Assembly: GCA_026770585.1 (NCBI GenBank)
Contig: MU647752.1
Coordinates: forward strand, 37,453-54,355
DNA: 16,903 nucleotides
Reading direction: 5' to 3'
From: Baffinella frigidus
Taxonomy: Eukaryota; Cryptophyceae; Cryptomonadales; Baffinellaceae
Shown: piece after piece, positions 1 to 10,200 of the stretch
How positions within the stretch are numbered: position 1 is the stretch's first letter
Layout: the number at the start of each line of letters is the position of its first letter
Notes under the pieces: model-generated
What the model was told of the DNA's origin: nothing
Databases searched by the model: none
The model's input: the letters and a program-made list of their open reading frames with translations, nothing else
Position numbers and translations under genes: made by a program

Positions 1-113
1 GGGTTTGGGGCTTAGGGGTTGGGGTTTAAGGTTTGGGGTGACGCTTTGAGGTTTTAGGGTTTAGGGTTTAGGGTTTAGGGTTTAGGGTTTAGGGTGTAGG
101 GTGGGGCTCGCCT
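1..113 (+). repeat. TTTAGGG telomere-like array
   Basis: Degenerate G-rich units, then about six perfect TTTAGGG heptamers (roughly 55-97). On the plus strand at the left end the outward telomere strand should read CCCTAAA, so this is interstitial-type sequence and not a chromosome end in the expected orientation. Confidence 0.85.
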
Positions 114-216
114 TTATCAGGGTTTCGTACTGTGGAGAGAGTGTCCACTGCCTCTCTACCAGGGCGGAAGATTACTGAATCAGTACATCGGTTGTATGCT
201 ATGTTAGGCTTGGGTT

Positions 217-352
217 CCACTCGGTAGTCTACGGGGCACGTCCCTCCCCAGAAATCCGGGGAGGGACGTGACAACATTGCTGACTTTTGGCGTATTTCTC
301 GGGCAAGAAAAGAATGATTAACTTTAGAATGTTCTCCGTAGTGTTCCGAGTG
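217..352. mobile_element. Foldback element with CCACTCGG ends
   Basis: The ends CCACTCGG and CCGAGTGG are inverted and continue imperfectly (ACTACGGRG). The centre is a near-perfect hairpin, CACGTCCCTCCCC with GGGGAGGGACGTG around 237-271. The right half, from about 262, recurs at 985-1112 and 14310-14400. No clear target-site duplication was seen. Confidence 0.5.
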
Positions 353-368
353 GTAGGCATGGGTTTAC

Positions 369-425
369 CTCGTTGGCATCGAGCAGCGGGGGACTGCCCG
401 CGGACGGCGAGTAGTTAGTAAGTTG
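369..425 (-). pseudogene. Relic of helicase exon 12 (3' part plus donor)
   Basis: The reverse complement carries CTGCTCGATGCCAACGAG followed by donor GTAAAC. Upstream of CTGCTCG it diverges from exon 12 but matches the copy at 565-625 closely, so the two relics share a later duplication that also carries a GAT microsatellite. Confidence 0.55.
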
Positions 426-441
426 GGCGTAAGAGAGTAAA

Positions 442-472
442 CGATGATGATGATGACGATGATGATGATGAA
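442..472. repeat. (GAT)n microsatellite
   Basis: About ten GAT/ATG units with one GAC interruption, followed by AATCAAGT. It is the paralogue of the array at 652-687. Confidence 0.85.
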
Positions 473-564
473 TCAAGTGGGAGTCAAGACGGGTGTTGGA
501 ACGTTGAATCAGGTGCATCAGTTGACGGTGAATCAGCTTGACGGGTGTGGGAGTCTCTGCGCAC

Positions 565-625
565 CTCGTTGGCATCGAGCAGCGGGGGGCTGCCCGCAGA
601 CGGTCAGCAGTTAGTAAGTTGGTCA
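565..625 (-). pseudogene. Relic of helicase exon 12, second copy
   Basis: It keeps CTGCTCGATGCCAACGAG plus donor GTGCGC and shares the flank CTGCCCGCNGACGG...AGTTAGTAAGTTGG with 369-425. Confidence 0.55.
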
Positions 626-651
626 CTTTCCGCTGGGCTTACGCGAGTACA

Positions 652-652
652 C

Positions 653-687
<35 letters not shown>
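652..687. repeat. (GAT)n microsatellite
   Basis: About twelve uninterrupted GAT units. It appears as an Asp run when read on the plus strand, which is an artefact. It lies at the same position relative to the exon 12 relic as the 442 array. Confidence 0.9.
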
Positions 688-688
<1 letters not shown>

Positions 689-704
689 TCAAGTTGGAGG
701 GTCG

Positions 705-896
705 CCACTCGAGAATGCTGTAGGATCCTATTTATATGTGGAGTTGTAAATATTTGTACCAGGATAGGGTGTTCCAACCTCGCGCCTGGCCAATATATGG
801 CTAGTTACGTGACCAATCAACGAAAGTTACTACACAAATGCCCACTTTTAAAAGCGCATTAGATTTTAAATAGACCCCTCTAGCATTCTCGAGTGG
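705..896. mobile_element. MITE family A (CCACTCGAG ends), 192 bp
   Basis: The terminal inverted repeat CCACTCGAGAATGCT is perfect at both ends and the element is flanked by CG on each side. It contains ACGTGACCA and the box GAAAGTTACTACACA. It is the closest relative, in opposite orientation, of 5955-6145. Confidence 0.82.
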
Positions 897-905
897 CGGT
901 TGCAC

Positions 906-939
906 CTCGTTGGCATCGAGCAGCTCATACCCCTTGTTT
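906..939 (-). pseudogene. Relic of helicase exon 12, third copy
   Basis: Reads AACAAGGGGTATGAGCTG then CTCGATGCCAACGAG in reverse complement, with donor GTGCAA. The 5' half of the exon is missing. Confidence 0.6.
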
Positions 940-965
940 TGTTGGAACGTCGTTAGGGGTGTCAC

Positions 966-1112
966 ATTATGTCAGGATATTTGGACGTAACGTGACCAAC
1001 ATTGCTGACTGACCAACGTAACGTGACCAACATTGCTGACTGTTGGCGTGCTTCCTTAGAAACAATCCAATAATTAGCTTCAGAATGTTTCCCGCAGTGT
1101 TCCGAGTTGTCG
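966..1112. repeat. Dispersed repeat, internally duplicated
   Basis: The block AACGTGACCAACATTGCTGAC occurs twice in tandem (about 988-1040), followed by TTAGAAACAATCCAATAATTA. The same sequence is found at 262-352 and 14310-14400. It is probably the remains of the foldback family seen at 217-352. Confidence 0.6.
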
Positions 1113-1227
1113 GGGCCGTAGGCCCTTGGGAATAAACATCGGAATCCAGAGAGGGAAGCGCCATATGGCGGAGACCCTGACACAGAGAGACCTTTACTAG
1201 TGTTCCGAGTGGTATGCATGGGTGTAC

Positions 1228-1295
1228 CGCGTTGGCATCGAGCAGCTCATACCCCTTGTTTTGATCGTGGAGTGCCGTTGGAGTCGCCGGGTGGC
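1228..1295 (-). CDS. HELQ: Probable helicase exon 12, last exon in the window
   Basis: This exon is 68 bp, with acceptor CTAAAACAG and donor AACGCG|GTACAC. It takes phase 1 from exon 9 or 11 and ends in phase 0. It encodes HPATPTALHDQNKGYELLD then ANA. GYELLD could correspond to the IYEVD-like segment at the start of the second RecA domain in HELQ, but the match is weak. Three copies of its 3' half (906-939, 565-625, 369-425) keep the donor, and the copies have GAG where this exon has GCG. The repeated-copy pattern is the same as at the well-supported exons. Confidence 0.5.
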
Positions 1296-4200
1296 CTGTT
1301 TTAGTGTTTAGGGTTTGGGGTTTGGGGTTAAGCGCGCAGGGGTTGGGGTTCAGGGTTTAGGGTTTAGGGTTTAGGGTTTAGGGGTTGGGGTTTAGGGTTT
1401 AAGGTGCAGGGGTTGGGGGTCAGGGTGTAGGGTTTAGGGTTTAGGATTTGGGGTTTAGATTTTAGGGTTTAGGGTTTAGGTTTTAAGGGTTCGGGTTTAG
1501 GGTTGAGGGTTTAGGGTCTAGGGTTTGGGGTTTAGGGTCTAGGGTTTAGGGTTTAGGGTTTAGGGTTTAGGGTTTAGGGTTTAGGGTTTAGGGTTTAGGT
1601 TTCAGGGTCTAGATTTTAGGGTTTAGGGTTTGGAATTTAGGGTTTAGGGTGTAGGGTTCATCAAGAACGCCGTTAGAGGTCTGCAAAGAAGACGCGCGTA
1701 TAAAGCAGCTGGTGCAGAGAGAAAAGATGCGATTGTAAGGCAAGGACAACTCGTCTTGGGTTAGGAGCAACACCTGGACGCCCCGCGGCACCCTGCCCCC
1801 CCGGCGCAGGTTATGGGGATTTGGAAGGTTATGAACCTTCCGACTGCTTGACGCCCGAGACGGACGCTCCCGCCGCTGGAGAATGCACTCCACTCTGGTT
1901 TGCCATGGCCCTGAGGCCCGCGGCCGCCCCCACCGCGGGCGAGTGCATTCCACTCTGATTCGCCATGGCAAAGCCAGCAGCAGACAGCGGCGGCGTCCCT
2001 CCCGGTGTCGAGAGAGGTGCTGAACCCTAAATCCTACACCCTAAACCCTGAGCCATAACCCCTAAACCCTGAACCCTAAACCCTAAACCCTGGACCCTAG
2101 ACCCCCGACCCTCGACTGTAAACCCTCAACAACAAACCCTAAACCCTAAACCCTACACCCTACACCCTAAACACTAACCCCTCAGCACCGGTGCTCTGAT
2201 TCGCCATAGCGAATCCCGAGGCTAGCGGCGGCGTCCCCCCCGTGGGTAGAGGCGGCGTCCCCCCCCCCGTCGAAGCATGCAGGTTCGAGATCCGCTGGGG
2301 CGTGCCGGGCACGGGTGCGGAGGGCCGAGGTGTGCCGCTGGCGGCGCCGTTGGGGGAGGGCCGGGGCATCGGCGAGGCTCCTGTTTAGGGGTTATGGGTT
2401 AGGTTTAGGGGTTAGGGGTTGGGGCTTTCTTCTGGAGGGGACGGTGGGGTGTGCCGAGCACGGGTGCGGTGGGGCGAGGTGTGCCGCTGGCAGGTGTGGC
2501 GGAGGGGGAAGGCCGGGGCAGCGGCGAGGCTCCTGGACAGAGGAGCAGGGGGAGGTCAGACACCGAGAGTGGAGGCGTTCGGCGGGAGGGGGCGAGGTGT
2601 GTTGGCGGCGGCGGAGGGGGGGGGGCGGGGCATCGGCGAGGCTCTTGCAGCGTGGAGAGTTGCGTCACAATTTTCCAGATTACACTGCAGGCCCAGAGTT
2701 TTTTTAGGTCAATCCACCCACAAAATCTGCCAACTTAGAAACAGGTGCCCAGAATGGGTACTTCGAAAATCGATTTTCGCCTTGAGTTGACTAATACAAA
2801 GACTCCGCCCCGGCAGTGGATTACGGATCGCGTACTCGTCAATCGAGATCCGGAATTATTCGTCACGCGTTCTGACATTTGAAAGAGGGCGTTTCAAGGT
2901 TCTGTTAGACAAGTGTTGATCGGGTGCGGTGTACAGGGGTACCTCGCTCATAAGAACCCCCCCCCCCTGGGACCCTACAGTAGGGCTATGCCTAGGGCCC
3001 TACGGTGGTCCTAGGGGGGGGGCGGTTTCTTATGAGCGAGGTGCCCCTGTACACGGACGGGGCTCGTGCATCGCACCGGGTAAACGGGACGCGACACGTT
3101 CCTTGGCACGATCGAACGGACGAGACGCATTAATCAGGAACCACGCCAGAGGGATCGAAACATCCACGTTTGACATCTTTCAAGGGAAACCTTTTGAATT
3201 CGTAAGTCAACCACGACAGATCTGTCGTGGATAAGGCGTCGGTTTCCCTTGATTCTTCTGTCGTGGAAGGGTGGACGGACGCGACTCGACCACCGTTTGG
3301 TGTGAACCACGCCAATGGGCTCAAACCATCCACGTTTGACATCTTTCAGCGAATCCTGAAGGATTCTAAAGTCACTTTGGCCACATCTGGCTGAGATAAG
3401 ACAGTCATTTCCCTCGAGCCCTCTGGCGTGGAAAGGACAAGACTGGCGATAAGAAAGTCGACGAGAGCGCTTATAGGGGGACGCGAGCAAACGTGACGCC
3501 ATTTTGAAACCGGCGGGCACAGGGCAGCAGACCAGCTCCGTGAGCGGGAGCGGGCGCGAGGTGTACGAGAACCACACGCCGACAGCACACCACATGCAGT
3601 GTACACTATGCTTCCACCGTTAAGATAGGGATACGAATGCCTCACCCACTAGGACGAAGTATGCCCACTAGGACCAACTACCCACAACTGACGGGTAGGC
3701 TTTGGAGGCTCGCAACCTGAGGTGGACTTAAACCCAGGGTTATGTTTAGGGGAAACCTGACGCGATCTTAAACCCTGGGTTATGTTTAGGGGAAACCTGA
3801 CGCCATCTTGAAGCCAGCGGGCGTAGGGCAGCAGATGAGCTCCGTGAGCGGGAGCGGCCGCGAACTGTACGAGAACGTCTCGGCCCGCATCCACACTGCG
3901 AGCTCCGGGAGATTTCCAACCTGCTCACACGGGGAAAAAATCAAATTAAATCACCTGTCGCGATCTTAGGGGTGGGTTTTGCGCTATGGTCAGGCTATGT
4001 CGAGGCTAAGATAGGGAATTCCACCCTTAAGATAGCACCAAGCGGTGTTGATAATTGAAGCTGTTTCGGCGGGCGCGAACTGTACGACAACGTCCCCGCC
4101 CGAATTCGGATTTGGCCAAAAGTCGAAACTTGGGTCGGGTTCGTAGAGGGTTTCTGGAGTATTCTGCAAAAGTGGCAGATTCGCAGTGCAAATCTTAGGT

Positions 4201-7200
4201 CTTTCACCCGTAAGATAGCACCGAATGGCGTTGAAAATTGAATCTGATTCCGCGGGCGCGAGGTGTAGAGCGTTTGCGGTAGTTGTTGTCCGTTTTGGAC
4301 GTACGGTTTCCCGGTTTTCCGGTTTTGAAAAGGGACTTATAGGACGTGACAAGGATTTTAAACGGTACCAAGAGGCGCAATTCTGGTACTATTTAAAATT
4401 CTTGTCACGTCCTATAAGTCCCTTTTCAAAACCGGAAAACCGGGAAACCGTACGTCCAAAACGGACAACAATTACCGCAAACGCTCTACGAGAACGTCTC
4501 GGCCCTCATCCACACTGCGAGCTCTGGGAGATTTCCCACCTCCGCCCCGGGGGGTTAAGGTTCAGGGGTTGGGGTTCGGGGTTTGGGGTTTAGGGTTTGG
4601 GGTTTAGGGTTTAAGGATTGGGGTCTAGGGTTTAGGGGTTGGGGGTTGGGGTTTAGGGTTTAGGGTTTAGGGTTTAGGGTTCAGGGTTTAGGGTTTAGGG
4701 TTTAGGTTTTAGGGTTTAGGAAACCCTAAACTCTAAACCCTCAACCCCCTGCTAGGAGACATGCCGAAGGGTGTTCCAGGTTTTAGGGTTAAGGGTTTAG
4801 GTTGTAGGGTTTAGGTTACAGGGTTTAGGGTTTAGGGCACAGGGTTTGAGGTTTGGGGTCTAGTGTTTAGGGTTTCATGCCGAACGGTGTTCCGGTGCGG
4901 TTCCGGTGCGGGGGCGCAACGTAAGGCTCGATAGAAATCAAGAAGAAGAAAGAACTGGGGCGGAGACCGTAGCAGACATGCTGAGCAGCTGCGTCTTCGG
5001 CGCGAAGGTGAGCAGCCGCGCGATCAGATTCTCGAGCACCCCTAATCCCCAGGCCGTAAAACTCGGTTTGTACCAGAGAGTTTTATATCTGTACCAAGAT
5101 CCCGGGTCTACAATCGACTTTTACAGTGTTTTGAGGCAGGTGGAGACCGTAGCTGACATGCCGAGCAGCTGGGTCTTGGGCGCGAAGGTGAGCAGCCGCG
5201 CGATAAGGTTCTCGAGCACAGCCCCCCGGTTCTGCCGAAAACGAAACCAGTGTGAGAGGTTATTTCATATGGAAACCGATTTGATTTAAATCTCCTTTTT
5301 GTGCTATGTTAAGGGTGGAAGTTACTATCTTGGCTTCGACGTAGCTCCACCGTGGCATCAAATCCACCCATAAGATAGACAAAACGTGGTCGTGGGCGCG
5401 AACCACTCGAGGCTAGAAAGGGGTCCATTTTAAATGTGGGGTTGATAAATTTAGTACCAGTCACGGGCAGGCGTGGTCACGTATCGGGCGGAATTCCGCC
5501 CGATACGTGACCAAACGCCCCTATTTGTGTGAAAATTACTACACCCACTTTTTTTTTCTTCACTTGTAAAAGAATCCCAGTTTCAAAATGGTCAACACTT
5601 CTAGCCTCGAGTGGAAGGTGAGCAGCCGCGCAATGAGATTCTCGAGCACCGCCCCCCGGTTCTGCCGAAACACCACGCCAGGTTACAAGTAGAGCGGTTT
5701 TCGCATCTGTCGGCCACCAACCGATATGAAATTTATGAACAAGGGCTCCAATTCCGGCCACTTTTGGCATTTTTATCACAAAATAAAACTCTAAAACTTC
5801 AGAATCACGCCAAAAGTTGCCGGAATTGGAGCCCTTGTTCATATTTTCATGTCGGTGAGTGGCCGACAGATGCGAAAAGCGCTCTACAAGTAGGGATTTC
5901 GGGACGCGACGTTTCGGTTCGTGGCACTAAACGAGTGTGCGCTTTGCGGCGAAACCACACGAGAACGCTACAGGGGCCTATTTAAAACCAATGCGCTTTT
6001 AAAAGTGGGCATTCGTGTAGTAACTTTCGTTGATTGGTCACGTAACTCTGCATATATTGCACAGTCACGAGGCTGGAACACCCTATCCTGGTACAAATAT
6101 TTACGACCCCACATGTAAATAGGATCATCCAGCATTCTCGAGTGGAACGCAGCTCCCTCGTCCTTTCCGCATACGAGCGTTGACCCAGAATCGTTTATTG
6201 GTCCTTACTCGAGCGTGCTTAGGGTTTAGGGTTTTTATCTCAGAAAACGAGTTCTAAAACTCGTTTTCTTAAGTCAATTCCGTTACGATTTTGTCAACTT
6301 ATGCGGAGAGTAAAGAATAAGTTGACGAATTTGTAGGGGAATTGACTTAAGAAAACGAGTTTTAGAACTCGTTTTCTGAGATAAGTTCAGGGGTGCACCG
6401 GCTCGCTGACAAAGTGAAGCTTAGGGTTCGAGGCTCAGGACTTGGGGGTTGAGGTTCAGGGTTTAGGGTTTAGGGTTCAGGGTTCAGGGGAGCGGCGATA
6501 ATTGAAACTCGCGAGTGTTTAGGGTTTTGGATGTGGGGTTTAGGGTTAAGGGTTAAGGGTTTAGGGTTTAGGGTTCAGGGCTTAGGGTTTAGGGTTCAAG
6601 AGTGCACCGGCTTGCTGACGAAATGAAGCTTAGGCTTCAGGGATAAGGGCTTAGGGCTTAGGGTTCAGGGTCTAGGGTTTAAGATGTGGGGGTGAGTGTT
6701 CAGGGTTTAGGGTTTAGAGTTGGGGGTTTAGGGTTTAGTGGTGCACCGGCTCGCTCACGAAATGAAGCTCGTCGATGACGACCAGCTTGAGCTCCTGTTT
6801 ACGAGAGGGTTGAGGGTTGGGGGTTGAGGGTTGAGGGTTTAGGGTTTGGAGCTGAGGGTGTAGGGTTTAGGGTTTGGGGTTTGGGGTTTAGGGTTTAGGG
6901 TTTAGGGTTCGGGGTTTACGGTTCAGGGTTCAGGGTTCAGGGTTCCCCTTTAGGGTTTAGGGTGCAGGGTTTAGGGTGCAGGGTCCAGTTCCGCACCCAA
7001 CCCTCAACAAGACTTGATTGGACTGGCGACGGCACACTACACGAAACCGGTACACGCGAAACCGGTACCGGAGGCGGGCATTCACGGAATGAAGCAGCTG
7101 CGTCTTCGGCGCGAAGGTGAGCAGCCGCGCGATCAGATTCTCGAGCACTCCTAATCCCCAGGCCGTAAAACTCGGTTTGTACCAGAGAGTTTTATATATG

Positions 7201-10200
7201 TACTAAGATCCCGGGTCTACAATCGACTTTTACAGTGTTTTGAGGCGGGTGGAGACCGTAGCTGACGCCGTGCGTCAAGGGCCAGGCCCTGGTCCGTCGG
7301 GCCAATCCCCTAGGAGTAGGGCTTGATGCCTGGGCATGGGTTATGATACCTGTGGATTGTTCCTGGTTGGGGTCGCATTGTACGTGGGGGGCTCTGCGGC
7401 TACTTGCTCGCCGTGATGGCTCCAACTCACCAGTCCAATCAAGTCGTGTTTAGGGTTGGGCTTGATTGGACTGGTCGCACTTGATTGGACTGGTCACACT
7501 ACGCGAAACCGGTAATCGCGAAACTGGTACTCACCAGTCCAAGTCTTGCTTAGGGTTGGGTGTGGAACTGAACTCTGCACCCTAAAATCTAAGCCCTAAG
7601 CCCTAAACCCTAAACCCTAAACTTGATTGGACTGGTCACACTACACGAAACTGGTACTCGCGAGGGTTGGCCCAGCAAGTTGGTGAGCGCAAATCCACAC
7701 AGCGGACGTCGAGGGATTTTGAATAACCCCTAAGCGATAAGACATACAACCCTACGGTAGGCAACCCGTAGGGACATAGGGGGGTTCCTACGGATAAGGT
7801 AACGGAAAGTCGGCCCGATTTGGGCCTAGAATCCCTTCGTAGCCCGCTGTGTGGCGACGGCGACAGACCTTTTGGCGGCGTTCTTCAATAAGAGAGGTGA
7901 TGATCCAGTCTAGCCCTGCCTCACTCCATATGCCGCCATAAGCGGACCAAATCGACGATTGTTTGGAGCCACGACCTCGGGTGGCACATTCGTTTTCGAA
8001 GGTGCCGCCCGGAAATTGGCTCGTGCTCCAGCCTCGATTTGGTCCCCGTCTCTGAGGGCTGGTGGTAGGCGTTCGGGTTCGGGCAATGAAACCTTCTGGC
8101 GGCGTTCTTCGATGAGGGAGGTGATGATTCGGTCTGCTTTCTCGATCGTCGCTACCAAGATCTGTGCATAGGTTTTAGGATTTTCAATGGGTTTAGGGTT
8201 TACATTTTGGTTTTATGTTTTATGTTTTATGTTTGTTTTTTATGCTTTATGCTTTATGCTTTATGTTTGATGCTTTATGCTTGATGTTATATGTTAATGT
8301 TTCATGCTGATGGCTTAGGGTTAGGGTTTAGGGTTTAGGGTTTGGGGTTTATGGGTTAGGGTGCGTTCGCGTTCTCGATTGTCGCTATCAGGATCTGCAT
8401 ATAGGGTTTAAGGTTTAGGGTTTATTGTTTAGGGTTTAGGGTTTAGGGTTTGGGGTTTCGGTTTTGGGGTTTAGTGTGTAGGGTTTAGGGTTTAGGGTTT
8501 AGGGGTGTAGGGTTCAATTTCCTGACAGAAAGGCGGTCCTAAAATACCCTGCGCAACCTCTCGAGGCTAGAAATTTGAATATTTTAAAACCGGGCTTCAT
8601 CTACAAGTGGGGCGGTGTGTAGTGATTTTCACACAAATAGTCGCGTTTGGTCACGTTACTCCCGTATATACGGGAGAAACGTGACCAATACGGGAGAAAC
8701 GTGACCACGCCTGACTTGGTACACATTCAACAACCCCACTTTTAAAAAGATCCCCTTTTCAGCGTCGAGTGGAAGGGCCCTGCGTGGTACAATAAAATAA
8801 TTTATTTTCATTTTGGCGCCCTAGGGCGCTTTGTGGGTGGTGCGAACCTGGTTCTCCCTATCAGGCAGCGGAAGCTTCCCTTGCTGCCCCACGAAGCACT
8901 CGATAAACCCTTCGTGGGTCACCTCTAGGGCCCTTCGTGGGTTCCGTGGTATATATCGTGGTACAAATAATAGAAAGACTCAAGACGGATTTTCTGAGTA
9001 TACGTTGTATGCTTGGTGATATTCGACTCTGGGTATTTTGTTGACGCTTTCGCCTCGGGGCGCGGGTGTGTGGTGCGAACCTGGTTCTCTCTTTCAGGCA
9101 GTGAAAGCTTCCCTTGCTGCCCCACGAAGCACTCGACAAACCCACCCTGTTGTTCGCGCCCGGCGGCGAACGGGTCTACAAAACCGGGAAATTGAATCCC
9201 GTCTTGCGTCTTTCTATTATTTGTACCACGACTTGTACCACGGATAATGGAAAGACTCAAGACGCGATTCACGTTCACGATCTTGTGGACCCTTTCGCCT
9301 CCGGGCGCGGGTTTGAAGGACCTGGTTCTCTCTTTCAGGCAGCGGAAGCTTCCCCTGCTGCCCCACGAAGCACTCGACAAACACCGACATCTCCTTTTCG
9401 AACGGCTCCAACGCCGCTGCCTTTTCCTTCCCGAGACTCACGTACGGCTGCGGGGTGGGGGTTAAGGGTTTGGCAAGCTGAGAATGGCCAGGATGAGCAC
9501 CCCGTGAGAGAGACCGCAACATACCCACGTTGGTATCAATCACCCCAGGTCTCAGGAGAATGACAAATATTCTCCTGTCTCGCTCGGGTGTCAGAGACCG
9601 CGTTGGCATCCACCCAGGTCTCTCGACAGACATTCGCCTCTCGCAGGTGTCCGACAAACGTCCTGCTGTCCCACACGAGGCTACCTACGCGAACAGAATA
9701 AATGTCGATTGTAAACGTGTGTAGTAATTTTCAGATGAAAAGCAGCGACTTTACACAAGTCGCGCCGCTCAGCGGCGCGACACGTGACCATTTCCCCACA
9801 AAAGTTTAAAAGTCCCTTTTATTCTGTTCACATGGGTAGCCTCGTGTGGTCTCTCTCTCGAGAAACATTCTCAAAGACAGACATCTCCTTTTCGAACGGC
9901 TCCAACGCCGCTGCTTTTTCCTTCCCGAGGCTTACGTACGGCTGCGGTGCAGGGTTTAGGATTAAATAGGGTTCGGGTTTTAGGATTAAATAGGGTTTGG
10001 GATTTGTCAAGCTGGAAACGGCCTGGATGATCACTTCGTGGGAGAGAACACGCAAGATGGCCGCGTTGGTATCAATAATATTGATACAAACATTGATATA
10101 GTCTCCCATATCAATGTTTGTTGCCCAACGAAGCACGCGACAAACACCGCCATCTCCTTTTCGAACAGCTCCAACGCCGCTGCTTTTTCCTTCCCGAGGC

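Noticed and set aside
1-113. A chromosome-end telomere at the left edge
   Set aside because: The array reads TTTAGGG on the plus strand, whereas a left telomere should read CCCTAAA on that strand. The units are degenerate and similar arrays occur throughout the window.
545-862. Plus-strand ORF with an aspartate run
   Set aside because: The Asp run is a translated GAT microsatellite, and the rest crosses a MITE and an exon relic.
2929-3234. ORF beginning MYRGTSLIR
   Set aside because: It translates the terminal repeat of a 126-bp foldback element and then unrelated DNA.
5142-5231. 5403-5614 MITE flank being an exon 9 rather than an exon 8 relic
   Set aside because: The left flank GTCGTGGGCGCGAA fits exon 8 (GTCTTGGGCGCGAA) better than exon 9 (GGGCGCGAACTG), and the right flank is exon 8, although GGGCGCGAA is common to both.
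7910-8092. Longer exon 6 continuing to VSLPEPERL...
   Set aside because: The frame is open, but joining RRQK to ELKLVVIDELH through the donor at 8092 restores the family pattern; the extension has no match.
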